DNA of 64,000 nt, taken from DASYDU01 sp050248495. GTDB taxonomy: Bacteria > Planctomycetota > Planctomycetia > Pirellulales > Lacipirellulaceae. Below the pieces are notes generated by a model, which made no database searches, had not been told where the DNA came from, and saw nothing but the letters and a program-made list of their open reading frames with translations. Position numbers and translations under genes: made by a program. Below, in pieces: positions 8,794 through 17,127 of this stretch. The first letter of the stretch is position 1. Each line of letters opens with the position of its first letter. The stretch is from contig JBFWSG010000022.1 in the NCBI GenBank assembly GCA_050248495.1, positions 1-64,000 on the forward strand, written 5' to 3'.

Positions 8794-10852
8794 TTGGCCA
8801 CCTCGCGCGTGCGGAGGCAGAAATAGCCGATCACGAACAGGCCGATCACGTAACCCAGCGTGACCGCCAGGTTTTGTACGATCTGATTCGAGGGAATGTT
8901 GAAGCCGTAGGCCACATAATCCACGGTGCTGAACGAGCGGAAGTCAGGCAGCACCTGGGCCAGACTCAGCATCGCCTGCTTGAGGACCCAGTCGACCCCC
9001 TCCATCAATTGCACGGCGAAGCCGCCGTTTTCGAGTCCCGTCGTTTGATTCTTCTGCGTCACGAGCCGGACCAAGGACTCGATCGGCCCGCCGCCCACCT
9101 GCTTGCCAGTGGCGACGTTGACAAAGAACTCCCGGAAGAAGCCGAGCACGATGAATGAAATCGTAAACAGCACGGCCACCGGCCCGTTGAGCAGCGTGCT
9201 CGCCGTGACGCCAATCGAAATCACGATCACCATCTGCACCCAGATGCCGACTTGCGCCTTGAGGTAGTTCCACAAGGGCGAGGCGTCCGGCAGCCGCAAG
9301 TAAAGGTCCGGCTGGGCAAAGCCGTAGTATTGAGCGCTATCGAGACACTGCACGACCACTTCCACGCGGCCGTCCTTGGTCACGAGATCCTTGAGCAGGT
9401 CGATCTCCTTCTGGCCGCTGTAGAGCTTCACTGGGATGTCGAACGTGTTGATCGACGCGTCCTTGGCCGTGAAAATGTCTTCGTTGCTCTTGATGTCGGG
9501 ATTGTCCGGATTGCGGAGCCGGATACTGCCCTGGATGCCCTGCTCGATCTCGCCCTTGTACGTGCGGAACACGCGGACGATCAATTCCAGCGGCAGGTAC
9601 TTCTGGCCCTCCGCGTTAGTGCGGAGCACCGACTCATTGATGCCGCTGAGCGTCCAGACGGCCGCCGCGGCGCTGCCGCCTTCAATGAAGCTGCGGTACG
9701 TCCATTCGCTGCCGACGCTGATGCCGCGCGGCGCCGGGGCGCCGCGGCGATCGAGGAATTTCAACTGGCCGTATTGCGGCACGCGGGCCCGCAAGAATCC
9801 TTCCGGCCCGGAAACGACGTACCGCGGGTTTTCGGCCGTGCCTTCATTCGTGATCGAGTGCTCGTGTTCGTTGGTCGAGAGCGCCTTGCCGTTGCCTTCG
9901 GCATCGAGGTCGACTTCGTGTCGGTGGTAGTCGTCGAGCGTCGTGCGGCCGATCCGGCCGACAACTTCGCCGTCGGAATTCTTGACGTCTTCGAGACGGG
10001 TGACTTCGACCTGATGCGTGTGGTAGAGCGTCCGCACCACGAACAGGTACCCGAAGCAGCTCATGATGGCGAGCATGATCGTGCCCACCAAGGTAAAGCC
10101 GAGGATCCGCCCGAGCACGATGTCGCCTGCCCGCACCGGCTTGGTGACTACCGTGTAGATCGTCTTGGTCTTGAAATCATTCGNNNNNNNNNNNNNNNNN
10201 NNNNNNNNNNNNNNNNNNNNNNNNNNNNNNNNNNNNNNNNNNNNNNNNNNNNNNNNNNNNNNNNNNNNNNNNNNNNNNNNNNNCAGCTCATGATGGCGAG
10301 CATGATCGTGCCCACCAAGGTAAAGCCGAGGATCCGCCCGAGCACGATGTCGCCTGCCCGCACCGGCTTGGTGACTACCGTGTAGATCGTCTTGGTCTTG
10401 AAATCATTCGGCAGGCTGAACGTGCTCAATAGTAGCGCGATCAGCAGGATCAGGTAGGTGGTCGCCGTAAGCACAAAGCTGAACAGCAGCTTCGCGGGCT
10501 GGGGATAATCGGTTTTGAGAAACCAGCCGGCGAACAGCAGGATCAAGAAAAACACGACGAGCGCCACGACCACGCGCCGGCGGAAAGATTCTTTGATCGC
10601 GAGCCGCGCAATTGCCCACACCCGCCGCGGCGACGTGAGCGCGAGCTCTGAAAAGCCGTTGGTCACCACCCGGTACGTCAGATCGCCGGCCTTCATCGGT
10701 CCGTAGCGGACCAGCGCGATGAGGAATCCGACCAGTAGCGCCAAAACGCCCAACACCAGCACGATCAGTAGAAACCTCGGCACTGCTCCGATTTGACCGG
10801 AGCCGCCGAGCAGCCACACCATGAAGTCGAGCGGTTGATTTTCGAGTACCAT
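8790..10852 (-). CDS. ABC-2-type transporter membrane protein (split by a false assembly gap)
   Basis: The integral membrane subunit of an ABC transporter. Membrane segments lie at the N-terminus (FLLIVLVLGVLALLVGFLIA), around VVVALVVFFLILLFAGWF and TYLILLIALLLSTFSL, then GFTLVGTIMLAIMSCFGYLF. A large extracytoplasmic domain of roughly 250 residues is followed by further membrane spans at the C-terminus. The 100-N block and one copy of the flanking 127-bp duplicate interrupt it. Removing those 227 bases leaves 1836 nt, exactly 612 codons, with no stop: a 611-aa protein. It is coupled by ATGA to the downstream gene and lies 102 bp after the ATPase gene, forming a three-gene operon. Confidence 0.85.
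10057..10410. repeat. Identical 127-bp flanks around a 100-N scaffold gap
   Basis: Bases 10057-10183 are identical to 10284-10410, and exactly 100 N (10184-10283) lie between. Two contigs that overlap by 127 bp were joined with a fixed-size gap instead of being merged. 127 is a common maximum k-mer length in short-read assembly. Collapsing the duplicate restores one open reading frame. It is an artefact and not biology. Confidence 0.95.
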
Positions 10853-10954
10853 CGTCGGCCGTTAGCTTCCCGAGCGTCGATGCTCAGGGGATGAAGGCGC
10901 CCAGGGGATGAATGCGATTCTCAAAGGCCGATTGGCCGGAATGAATGATTTGAC

Positions 10955-11863
10955 TTATTTTCCAGCGGCCACCGCCTGGCCATCGCTCGCCACCGCGCGG
11001 CGGCCCGGACGGGCTTCGCTATCACGGACAATCGACAAGAACAGTTCCTCGAGCGTGGTCGTCGGATGTTCGATGCTCACCAGCTCGCCGTGATGCCGCT
11101 GGATGACCTGGCGAATCTCGTCCTGGCATTGCGGGCTCAAGTTGCGGCCGCGGATTTGCGTCACATCGGCCACTGTGAGCAGCGAGTCGACTCGGCCGAG
11201 CTCCTTCAGTTCACCCTGATGCAGAATCGCAATCCGGTCGCAAACGTCCTGTACGTCGGCCAGCAGGTGGCTGCACATGACGACCGTCTTGCCCTCTTCC
11301 TTGAGCTTGATGATCAGGTCTTTCATTTCGCGGGTGCCGATCGGGTCGAGGCCGCTCGTGGGTTCGTCGAGCAGGATCAGCTCCGGCTCGTTGATCAGCG
11401 CCTGAGCCAGACCGATGCGGCGGGTCATGCCTTTGGAGTATTCCTTGAGCTGGCGCTTGCGGGCGCGGTCCAGGCCGACCATGTGGATCAGGTTGTCGAT
11501 CCGCTTCTTGAGTTCCTTGTGCGGAATGTCGAACAGCCGGCCGTAGAAGTCGAGCGTTTCGTCGGCGTTCAGGAAGCGATAGAGATACGACTCTTCCGGC
11601 AAGTAGCCGATGCGGTGGTTCTTGCTCACATCCGTGGCGTCTTTGCCGAAGACGAGCGCCTGTCCTTCAGTCGGGAACAACAGGCCCAGGAGCAGCTTGA
11701 TGGTCGTGGTCTTGCCGGAGCCGTTCGGCCCCAAGAGGCCAAAGATTTCGCCCTGCTTAATCTCCAGGTCGAGCGCCTTGAGGGCCCGCACCTTTTGCCG
11801 GCCCCAGAAGTCGCGGTACACCTTCGAGAGGGCTCGGGTTTCAATGACCGTTTCGCCTGCCAT
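10955..11863 (-). CDS. ABC transporter ATP-binding protein (CcmA/NatA-like)
   Basis: A 302-aa cytoplasmic ATPase that powers the membrane protein encoded next. The Walker A is GPNGSGKTT (residues 45-53). The signature region EYSKGMTRRIGLAQAL is followed by Walker B LILLDEPTSGLD. The switch histidine is in VVMCSHLLADVQD. The C-terminal 70 residues form the extra domain typical of the NatA/CcmA exporter class. The start is ATG 11863. It is the first gene of an operon on the minus strand (ATPase, permease, TPR-like membrane protein). The substrate is unknown. The large periplasmic loop of the permease argues for export or envelope assembly and not nutrient import, and no substrate-binding protein is nearby. 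Confidence 0.92.
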   Translation of the reverse strand: MAGETVIETRALSKVYRDFWGRQKVRALKALDLEIKQGEIFGLLGPNGSGKTTTIKLLLGLLFPTEGQALVFGKDATDVSKNHRIGYLPEESYLYRFLNADETLDFYGRLFDIPHKELKKRIDNLIHMVGLDRARKRQLKEYSKGMTRRIGLAQALINEPELILLDEPTSGLDPIGTREMKDLIIKLKEEGKTVVMCSHLLADVQDVCDRIAILHQGELKELGRVDSLLTVADVTQIRGRNLSPQCQDEIRQVIQRHHGELVSIEHPTTTLEELFLSIVRDSEARPGRRAVASDGQAVAAGK

Positions 11864-11984
11864 ACGCCAAAACCTCGCTCAGGCCCAGCTGCCAAATCAA
11901 CACTGCCAGACTGGATCGTTCTGCTGGAACTTACGTTGCCGAAACCCACGCCAGACGACCGCCGGCCACAGAATTCGCTAACTT

Positions 11985-12049
11985 CTTACCCCGACACCAC
12001 TTCGCTACGCGGGTCCGACCCCTCTGGTTCGCCGAAATGTCGGGGTAAG
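11985..12049. repeat. Inverted repeat between tyrS and the ABC operon
   Basis: A perfect 12-bp inverted repeat: CTTACCCCGACA at 11985-11996 and TGTCGGGGTAAG at 12038-12049, separated by 41 nt. It lies between the tyrS stop and the ABC ATPase start, both on the minus strand. It could be a terminator-like stem, a protein-binding palindrome or a repeat relic. There is no T-run on either side. Confidence 0.6.
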
Positions 12050-12098
12050 CATGTCACTATAGATGGCGCGTCCGGGGGTCGCAAGTTGCCCCCAAGGC

Positions 12099-13397
12099 CT
12101 ACGCAAACCGCAATAACGCGTACTTTTTCTTCCCCGTCCGCAGCACCATGACGGACTCGCTCGCCAGATCGGCCGCCGTCAGCCGCATCTCGACCCCGGA
12201 TGCCCGGCGGTTATTGATGTACGCCCCGCCCTGCTCGACCGTGCGGCGGGCCTCGCCCTTGCTCTTGGCAAGGCCGGCGGTCACCAGGGCGTCGACGATT
12301 GTCAGCCCGCCGTCGTTCGAGAGCAGTTCGACGGAGACGGTTTCGCTGGGGACGTCGGCGAAAATTTGCCCGAGTTGCCGGTCGTCGAGATCGGCGATTT
12401 CGGCGCCGAAGAAGATTTCGGTGGCCCGGCGGGCAGCCGCGAGACCGTCGTCGCCATGTACCAGCCGCGTCATTTCCTCCGCGAGGCACGTCTGGCTCGC
12501 ACGGGCGGCTGCGTCCTCCGCGCGGGCCGAGTCGAGCGCCTCGATCTCTTCCTGCGGCAACTCCGTGAGCATCCGCAGGCACAGCCCCACGTCCGCGTCG
12601 TCGACGTTGATCCAATATTGGTAGAACTGGTAAGGACTGGTCCGCTCGGGCGCGAGCCACAGCGCTCCCTGCTCGGTCTTCCCCATCTTCGTGCCGTCGG
12701 ACTTCGTGAGCAGCGGGCAGGTGATGCCGTAGAGCTGCACGCCGCGCATCCGCCTGGCGAGATCGATGCCCGCGGTGATGTTGCCCCACTGGTCGCTGCC
12801 GCCGACCTGCAGCTCGCAGCCGAACGCGTCATAGAGGTGCACGAAGTCAAACGCCTGCAGCAGCATGTAGCTGAACTCGGTGTAGCTCATGCCGCTCTGT
12901 TCGCCCGCATGAGAGTCCTCGCGCCCCAGCCGACCTTTTACGGAGTCCTTCGCCAGCATCACGTTCACGGGAAAATTCTTGCCCACGTCGCGCAAGAACT
13001 CGAGATAACTCCACGGACCGATCCAGTCGAAGTTGTTGACCAGCTCGGCGGCGTGCTGGCCCTCGAAGTCGAGGAAGCCGCGCATTTGTTCGCGCAGCCC
13101 CGCGACGTTTGCTTCGAGCGCTTCCTTCGACAAGAGATTGCGTTCCTGGCTCTTGCCGCTGGGGTCGCCGATCATCCCCGTCGCGCCTCCCACGACCGCG
13201 ATCGGTTTGTGCCCGGCCCGCTGGAAGCGCCGCAGCATCATCACGGGCAAGAGGTGCCCCACGTGCATGCTGTCGGCTGTCGGATCGAATCCGGCATAGA
13301 CCACGCGCGACCGCGCGGCAAGCCAATCACCGAGCCCGGCATCGTCGGTCGTCTGATGCACCAGGCCCCGCCAGCGGAGATCGTCGAGGAAACTCAT
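12099..13397 (-). CDS. tyrS: Tyrosyl-tRNA synthetase
   Basis: A 432-aa class I aminoacyl-tRNA synthetase that charges tRNA-Tyr in the cytoplasm. The HIGH-type motif is HVGH (residues 45-48) and the KMSKS-type loop is KMGKT (237-241). Tyrosine-pocket elements include YAGFDPTADSMHVGH and QVGGSDQWGNI. The C-terminal 80 residues form an S4 RNA-binding domain (GLAKSKGEARRTVEQGGAYI). The start is ATG 13397 (MSFLDDLRWRGLVHQ). Forty-one codons upstream are open but only translate the hairpin repeat at 13401-13472, so they are not part of the protein. Length and motifs match bacterial TyrRS. It follows ispD on the same strand. Confidence 0.97.
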   Translation of the reverse strand: MSFLDDLRWRGLVHQTTDDAGLGDWLAARSRVVYAGFDPTADSMHVGHLLPVMMLRRFQRAGHKPIAVVGGATGMIGDPSGKSQERNLLSKEALEANVAGLREQMRGFLDFEGQHAAELVNNFDWIGPWSYLEFLRDVGKNFPVNVMLAKDSVKGRLGREDSHAGEQSGMSYTEFSYMLLQAFDFVHLYDAFGCELQVGGSDQWGNITAGIDLARRMRGVQLYGITCPLLTKSDGTKMGKTEQGALWLAPERTSPYQFYQYWINVDDADVGLCLRMLTELPQEEIEALDSARAEDAAARASQTCLAEEMTRLVHGDDGLAAARRATEIFFGAEIADLDDRQLGQIFADVPSETVSVELLSNDGGLTIVDALVTAGLAKSKGEARRTVEQGGAYINNRRASGVEMRLTAADLASESVMVLRTGKKKYALLRFA

Positions 13398-13400
13398 TTC

Positions 13401-13472
13401 GATTGCGGATTTGGGATTGCGGATTGAGGAATGCAATTTACAATCCGCAATCCGAAATCCGCAATCCGCAAT
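13401..13472. repeat. Intergenic hairpin repeat, GATTGCG family, copy 2
   Basis: The left arm is 13401-13426; the right arm 13441-13466 matches its reverse complement at 25 of 26 positions and continues to 13472. The loop is 14 nt. The arms are made of the words GATTGCG and GATTTCG/GATTTGG. The element fills the whole gap between the ispD stop (13477) and the tyrS start (13397). Confidence 0.9.
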
Positions 13473-13476
13473 TTGT

Positions 13477-14217
13477 TCAGCGAAACAGGTCGTCCGCCGC
13501 GAAGGGATGATTGAACCCATCCGGCTTGGGCTTGGGGAGCACCTTCAGGATTTGCTCTGCGACCTTGAGATCGTCCCGGGTGGTGATCTTGAGGTTCATC
13601 GCCGAGCAGGCGACCACAGTCACCGGATGCCCCAGCTTCTCAACGAGCTGCGCATCGTCGGTCGCCGCCTCGCCCCCGCGCTTCGCATACGCCTCGATCA
13701 AGAGCGACCGCCGAAACACCTGCGGCGTTTGCGCGGCCCACAGTCCCGCGCGATCCACCGTCGCGGTGATCGTCTTGGCGTTGTCGACGCGTTTGAGCGT
13801 CTCTGCGATCGGCGTCGCCAGGATCGCGGCGCCGCTCTTCTCCGCCGCCTCGAACACCTGCTCGATCCACTTGTCGGCGACGCACGGCCGCGCCGCATCG
13901 TGCACCGCCACGAAATCGATGTCGCTCCGCACGCGCTCCAGCGCCCGCTGCACTGAATCGGCCCGGTGCTCTCCGCCCTCCACCACCTCAATCCCCATAA
14001 TGGCAATATTAGCGCCGAACTTGCGATCAAAATCTTCGCGGTCCTCGCGGGCCACCGTGACGATCGTCTGCTTGACATCCTTGTGATTCTGAAAGCGATC
14101 GACCGAATGCAACCACACCGCCCGTCCGCCGAGCATGGCGAAGGGCTTCTTGTAATTGCGATCGCCAAAGCGCGTGCTCTTCCCGGCGGCAGTGATGATG
14201 GCGGCAAATGTCGACAT
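13477..14217 (-). CDS. ispD: 2-C-methyl-D-erythritol 4-phosphate cytidylyltransferase
   Basis: A 246-aa enzyme of the MEP isoprenoid pathway. It joins CTP and MEP to give CDP-methylerythritol. Family signatures are the N-terminal nucleotide loop IITAAGKSTRFG, GGEHRADSV (residues 81-89) and VAVHDAARPCV (103-113). The usual AxGxGxRMG loop is altered to AAGKSTRFG, in line with the subgroup that tolerates Lys/Ser here. The start is ATG 14217, directly before the nucleotide-binding beta strand; the longer open frame upstream has no family similarity. The downstream neighbour on the same strand is tyrS, separated only by a hairpin repeat. No other MEP-pathway gene is in the window. Confidence 0.93.
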   Translation of the reverse strand: MSTFAAIITAAGKSTRFGDRNYKKPFAMLGGRAVWLHSVDRFQNHKDVKQTIVTVAREDREDFDRKFGANIAIMGIEVVEGGEHRADSVQRALERVRSDIDFVAVHDAARPCVADKWIEQVFEAAEKSGAAILATPIAETLKRVDNAKTITATVDRAGLWAAQTPQVFRRSLLIEAYAKRGGEAATDDAQLVEKLGHPVTVVACSAMNLKITTRDDLKVAEQILKVLPKPKPDGFNHPFAADDLFR

Positions 14218-14381
14218 GAGGTCAAGGATACAGGATAGGCAGGGCCACGGGCAGGTGGCCTGGAACCCAGAAGAGCGACCAATTTTGGACATTAACGTGG
14301 CAACGAATTGGCGATAGAGTCCCTCTACGCGAATGTCGTCGATGTTCGGGCCGGCAGAAAAACCTAGCAAACCTTTCTCGA

Positions 14382-16307
14382 TCACCATTTGCCGAGCTGG
14401 TTCGGGGAGCGGAGTCTGCGAAATGGCATTCCTAGCCCCAAAGGGATAACAGCTGCACCCACCCATAGGGACGCAGGTTCTGGTACGGCGCCCACCAAAG
14501 CTCCGGCGCCGGGGCCGACCATCGATCCGAATTGATCGCGCCAGATCGAGTAGTCGGCCGCGTTGCTGAGGTTGTCGCCATTGGCGTCACCGCGGTCGGT
14601 GAGTCCGAACGCGCCCTTCCAGATCGCGTAGTCGTCCACGTCGACGTCACCATCCACATCGAAATCCGCCGTGAAAGTACGGACGAAGTTGGAGAGCACG
14701 ATTTGGTTCGAGTTGTAGGTGCTGGTGACCCCGTAGTTCACCAGGAAAGACCCCGCGCCGTTCTCCAGCGCGAGCCGCTGCCCGCTGCCAACGTTGCCAA
14801 ACACACCCAGCACACCGCCCACGGCGTTGAAGATCGAGAACGTGTCGGCCGCGTGCGGGGCAAAGCTATTGGCGAGATTGAGTTCCAGCGATCCGCCGAG
14901 GATCGCCGAGCCAGATACGCCGACCGAGTCGTACGTCGTGCCCGCGGAGGTTCCGCCGATGTCGATGGCGAGTTTGCCCTGAGCCAATTGCGAATAGCTC
15001 CCGGCGACGGTTGTGCTGCCGGTCACGGCGCCGGGGGCCAGAACCCCGCTCGCATTCGTCAAGTTGGCGTTATACGTGCCGACCGTCAGGGCACCGCCCG
15101 TCCAATTGAAAGCTCCGCCTTGCAGGGAGATCGCCGGGGCCTGGAACGAGCCACCTTGTAGATTGAGCACACCGCCTGGGTAGATCGTCGTTGTACCGGC
15201 TACCGAAATCCGCCCGTCCTCTTTCACCGTCACCGTGCCATGTCCTTGCGTCTCACCGGTGTACGAGTCTCCGCCGATCGAGAGCGTGTCCGTAACCGTC
15301 CAGCTCGCACCGGGTGTTCTCACCGTGGCCGTCGCCGAGCTGGTCGAGTAGACGCCGACGGCGGTACGTCCTGTCGTCGCCTGCCCCCCATTGTTCACAT
15401 ACAAACTAGCCGTCCCGCGGACGCCGATTTGCAGGTAACTCGAGTTGGTCCAAGTCGTGTCCGGGTCTGTAACCGAGGCGTATCCGACCGAATTTGCGAA
15501 GTCGCCCAACACAGTACGTATCGAGTTCAACTGTGCCCCGTGGATTACGTTGAGATATCCTTTTCCACCTAAGCCCATCGTCAGGTTGCCGTTTTGGGCG
15601 TAAGTCGTGCCTGGTCCGTCGATGATAATCTGGCCGGAGCTTCCCGGGTCGGAGCCGGAATCCAATTGGCCCGATTGCGTGACGTGCGCCCCGTCGTAGA
15701 TTCCCAAGGTGGCTATTCCGCGGGTGCCAAGTTCAACGACGCTGCTGTTCCACTGAATGTTGCGCACGTACAAGGTTGCCGTGCTGTTCGAAACCGTGGC
15801 CAGCTCCGTGAAACCGGTCGATAGGAGTGACGAAGCTGCTCCCGTCATCGTCACGAAGGCGAGATCATTGGCGGCCAGCCCCATGGTCAAGGCGGGCCCT
15901 CCCGAGCCGTTGTTCAGCAGCGAATACTGATCGACGTTGAGCACGAGCGAATCGTTGCCGACCAGCATGCGGTCGTTCTCGCCGCTGACGTTGGTCACAG
16001 TGTAAGGCGTGTCAGGGTTCGTGCTCAGGTTGAATTTCACAGTATCGCTGAAACCTCCCGGCCCGAAGGACGTCGGCGGAAAGTAGGGGCTCCAGAGCGA
16101 GGCCTGCCGGAAGATCCCCGGGCCGGTGTTGCGGTTGTAGTTGACTGCCTGGGCTGGTCGGGAACTTTGGCTCAGCAGAACCAAAACGAGTGGCACTAAC
16201 AGCGCCCAACGCAGAAAAGCGCAGTTGACTATCCCGTCAACCACTCGCGTCGTCGACGCGCTGGTGTCAGTTCGATTTCCACATGTAGATTGGAACCTGG
16301 CGGCCAT
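14382..16307 (-). CDS. Secreted PEP-CTERM protein with dockerin-like loops and autotransporter-type beta repeats
   Basis: A 641-aa exported protein. A signal segment ends near residue 54 (LRWALLVPLVLVLLSQSS ... AQA). About 450 residues of Gly/Thr/Ser-rich beta-strand repeats follow (for example VYNGAQ-like, TLSIGG, TVAGSY), resembling autotransporter-associated beta strands. Then come two dockerin-like EF-hand loops (DFDVDGDVDVDDYAIW and GDANGDNLSNAADYSIWRD) and a terminal VPEPASL motif, hydrophobic stretch and RRLR: a classic PEP-CTERM sorting signal for exosortase. The start is ATG 16307 with GGAAGG 9 nt upstream. It is probably displayed or shed at the outer surface; no catalytic motif is visible. 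Confidence 0.85.
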   Translation of the reverse strand: MAARFQSTCGNRTDTSASTTRVVDGIVNCAFLRWALLVPLVLVLLSQSSRPAQAVNYNRNTGPGIFRQASLWSPYFPPTSFGPGGFSDTVKFNLSTNPDTPYTVTNVSGENDRMLVGNDSLVLNVDQYSLLNNGSGGPALTMGLAANDLAFVTMTGAASSLLSTGFTELATVSNSTATLYVRNIQWNSSVVELGTRGIATLGIYDGAHVTQSGQLDSGSDPGSSGQIIIDGPGTTYAQNGNLTMGLGGKGYLNVIHGAQLNSIRTVLGDFANSVGYASVTDPDTTWTNSSYLQIGVRGTASLYVNNGGQATTGRTAVGVYSTSSATATVRTPGASWTVTDTLSIGGDSYTGETQGHGTVTVKEDGRISVAGTTTIYPGGVLNLQGGSFQAPAISLQGGAFNWTGGALTVGTYNANLTNASGVLAPGAVTGSTTVAGSYSQLAQGKLAIDIGGTSAGTTYDSVGVSGSAILGGSLELNLANSFAPHAADTFSIFNAVGGVLGVFGNVGSGQRLALENGAGSFLVNYGVTSTYNSNQIVLSNFVRTFTADFDVDGDVDVDDYAIWKGAFGLTDRGDANGDNLSNAADYSIWRDQFGSMVGPGAGALVGAVPEPASLWVGAAVIPLGLGMPFRRLRSPNQLGKW

Positions 16308-16542
16308 CGTTTTTTTCCTTCCGATTTCAGTCGCAACGTATTGGTAAAGAAAGGGTTAAGTGCTGAACAGTCGGCAGCGTCGATATCGCCTGACACCCTC
16401 AGACTGCGATCCGTGCGGCTGCCGAACAGAAAATCCAAAGATTTGTGGAGGCCGCCGTCCCGGATGGACACCTGCTGGCCGACGAGCCCGTGCTAAACTG
16501 GAGGCTCTCCTCAATCACTTACCGCGCAGCGTGCAAACCGCC

Positions 16543-17127
16543 ATGGACCTACCGGCCGCCTTTGGGGAGTTGCTCGCGCAAGTGCGGAAGGGGGACCAGG
16601 ATGCGGCTGCCGAACTGGTGCGGATCTACGAGCCGACGATCCGCCGGGTCGTGCGACTGCGGCTGGCCAATGCCCCGTTGACCGCGGTCCTCGATTCGAC
16701 CGACATCTGCCAGTCGGTGCTGGCCAGCTTTTTCGTCCGTGTGAATCTGGGCCAGTACTCGCTCGATACGCCCGAGCAGCTGGTGAAACTGCTGGCCACG
16801 ATGGCGCGAAGCAAGCTGGCCGCCCAAGTGCGACGTGAACAAGCTCAACGCCGCGACCGCCGCCGCACGGTCGCCGCGGCCGACGACCAGCAGCTCGTCG
16901 GTTCGGTCGCCACGCCCAGCCGGCAGGTTGCGGCCCGCGATTTGTTGGACCACGTTCGCCGCCGGCTGTCGCCGGACGAACGGGCACTCGCGGAATTGCG
17001 CCACGAGGGACGCGACTGGGCCGCGGTCGCCGATCAGCTCGGAGGTTCGCCGGACGCATTACGAATGAAGCTCACCCGTGCGATCGACCGCGTTGCACGG
17101 GAGCTGGGCGTGGAAGACGAGCTATGA
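16543..17127 (+). CDS. ECF-type RNA polymerase sigma factor linked to a Ser/Thr kinase
   Basis: A 194-aa alternative sigma factor. Region 2 spans about residues 15-95 (AAAELVRIYEPTIRRVVRLRL, DSTDICQSVLASFF, LATMARSKLAAQVRREQ). Region 4 spans about 130-190 (LSPDERALAELRHEGRDW, a helix-turn-helix around VADQLGGSPDALRMKL). The start is ATG 16543 (MDLPAAFGEL); the open frame continues 61 codons upstream but is not sigma-like. Its TGA overlaps the ATG of the membrane kinase gene (ATGA), so the two are co-translated. This points to the planctomycete ECF/STK arrangement, in which the kinase replaces a classical anti-sigma factor. Confidence 0.9.
   Translation: MDLPAAFGELLAQVRKGDQDAAAELVRIYEPTIRRVVRLRLANAPLTAVLDSTDICQSVLASFFVRVNLGQYSLDTPEQLVKLLATMARSKLAAQVRREQAQRRDRRRTVAAADDQQLVGSVATPSRQVAARDLLDHVRRRLSPDERALAELRHEGRDWAAVADQLGGSPDALRMKLTRAIDRVARELGVEDEL

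Noticed and set aside
7102..8826. 574-aa open frame on the plus strand, opposite the ABC operon's third gene
   Set aside because: Antisense shadow. The minus-strand gene is coupled to the permease by ATGA and has a clear membrane anchor.
10148..10852. Separate short permease gene at the right side of the N block
   Set aside because: It reads through N and the duplicated 127 bp; merging the overlap gives one 611-aa gene.
13398..13520. N-terminal extension of TyrRS (41 codons)
   Set aside because: It encodes the GATTGCG repeat; known TyrRS start near the MSFLDDL position and the repeat has no protein homology.
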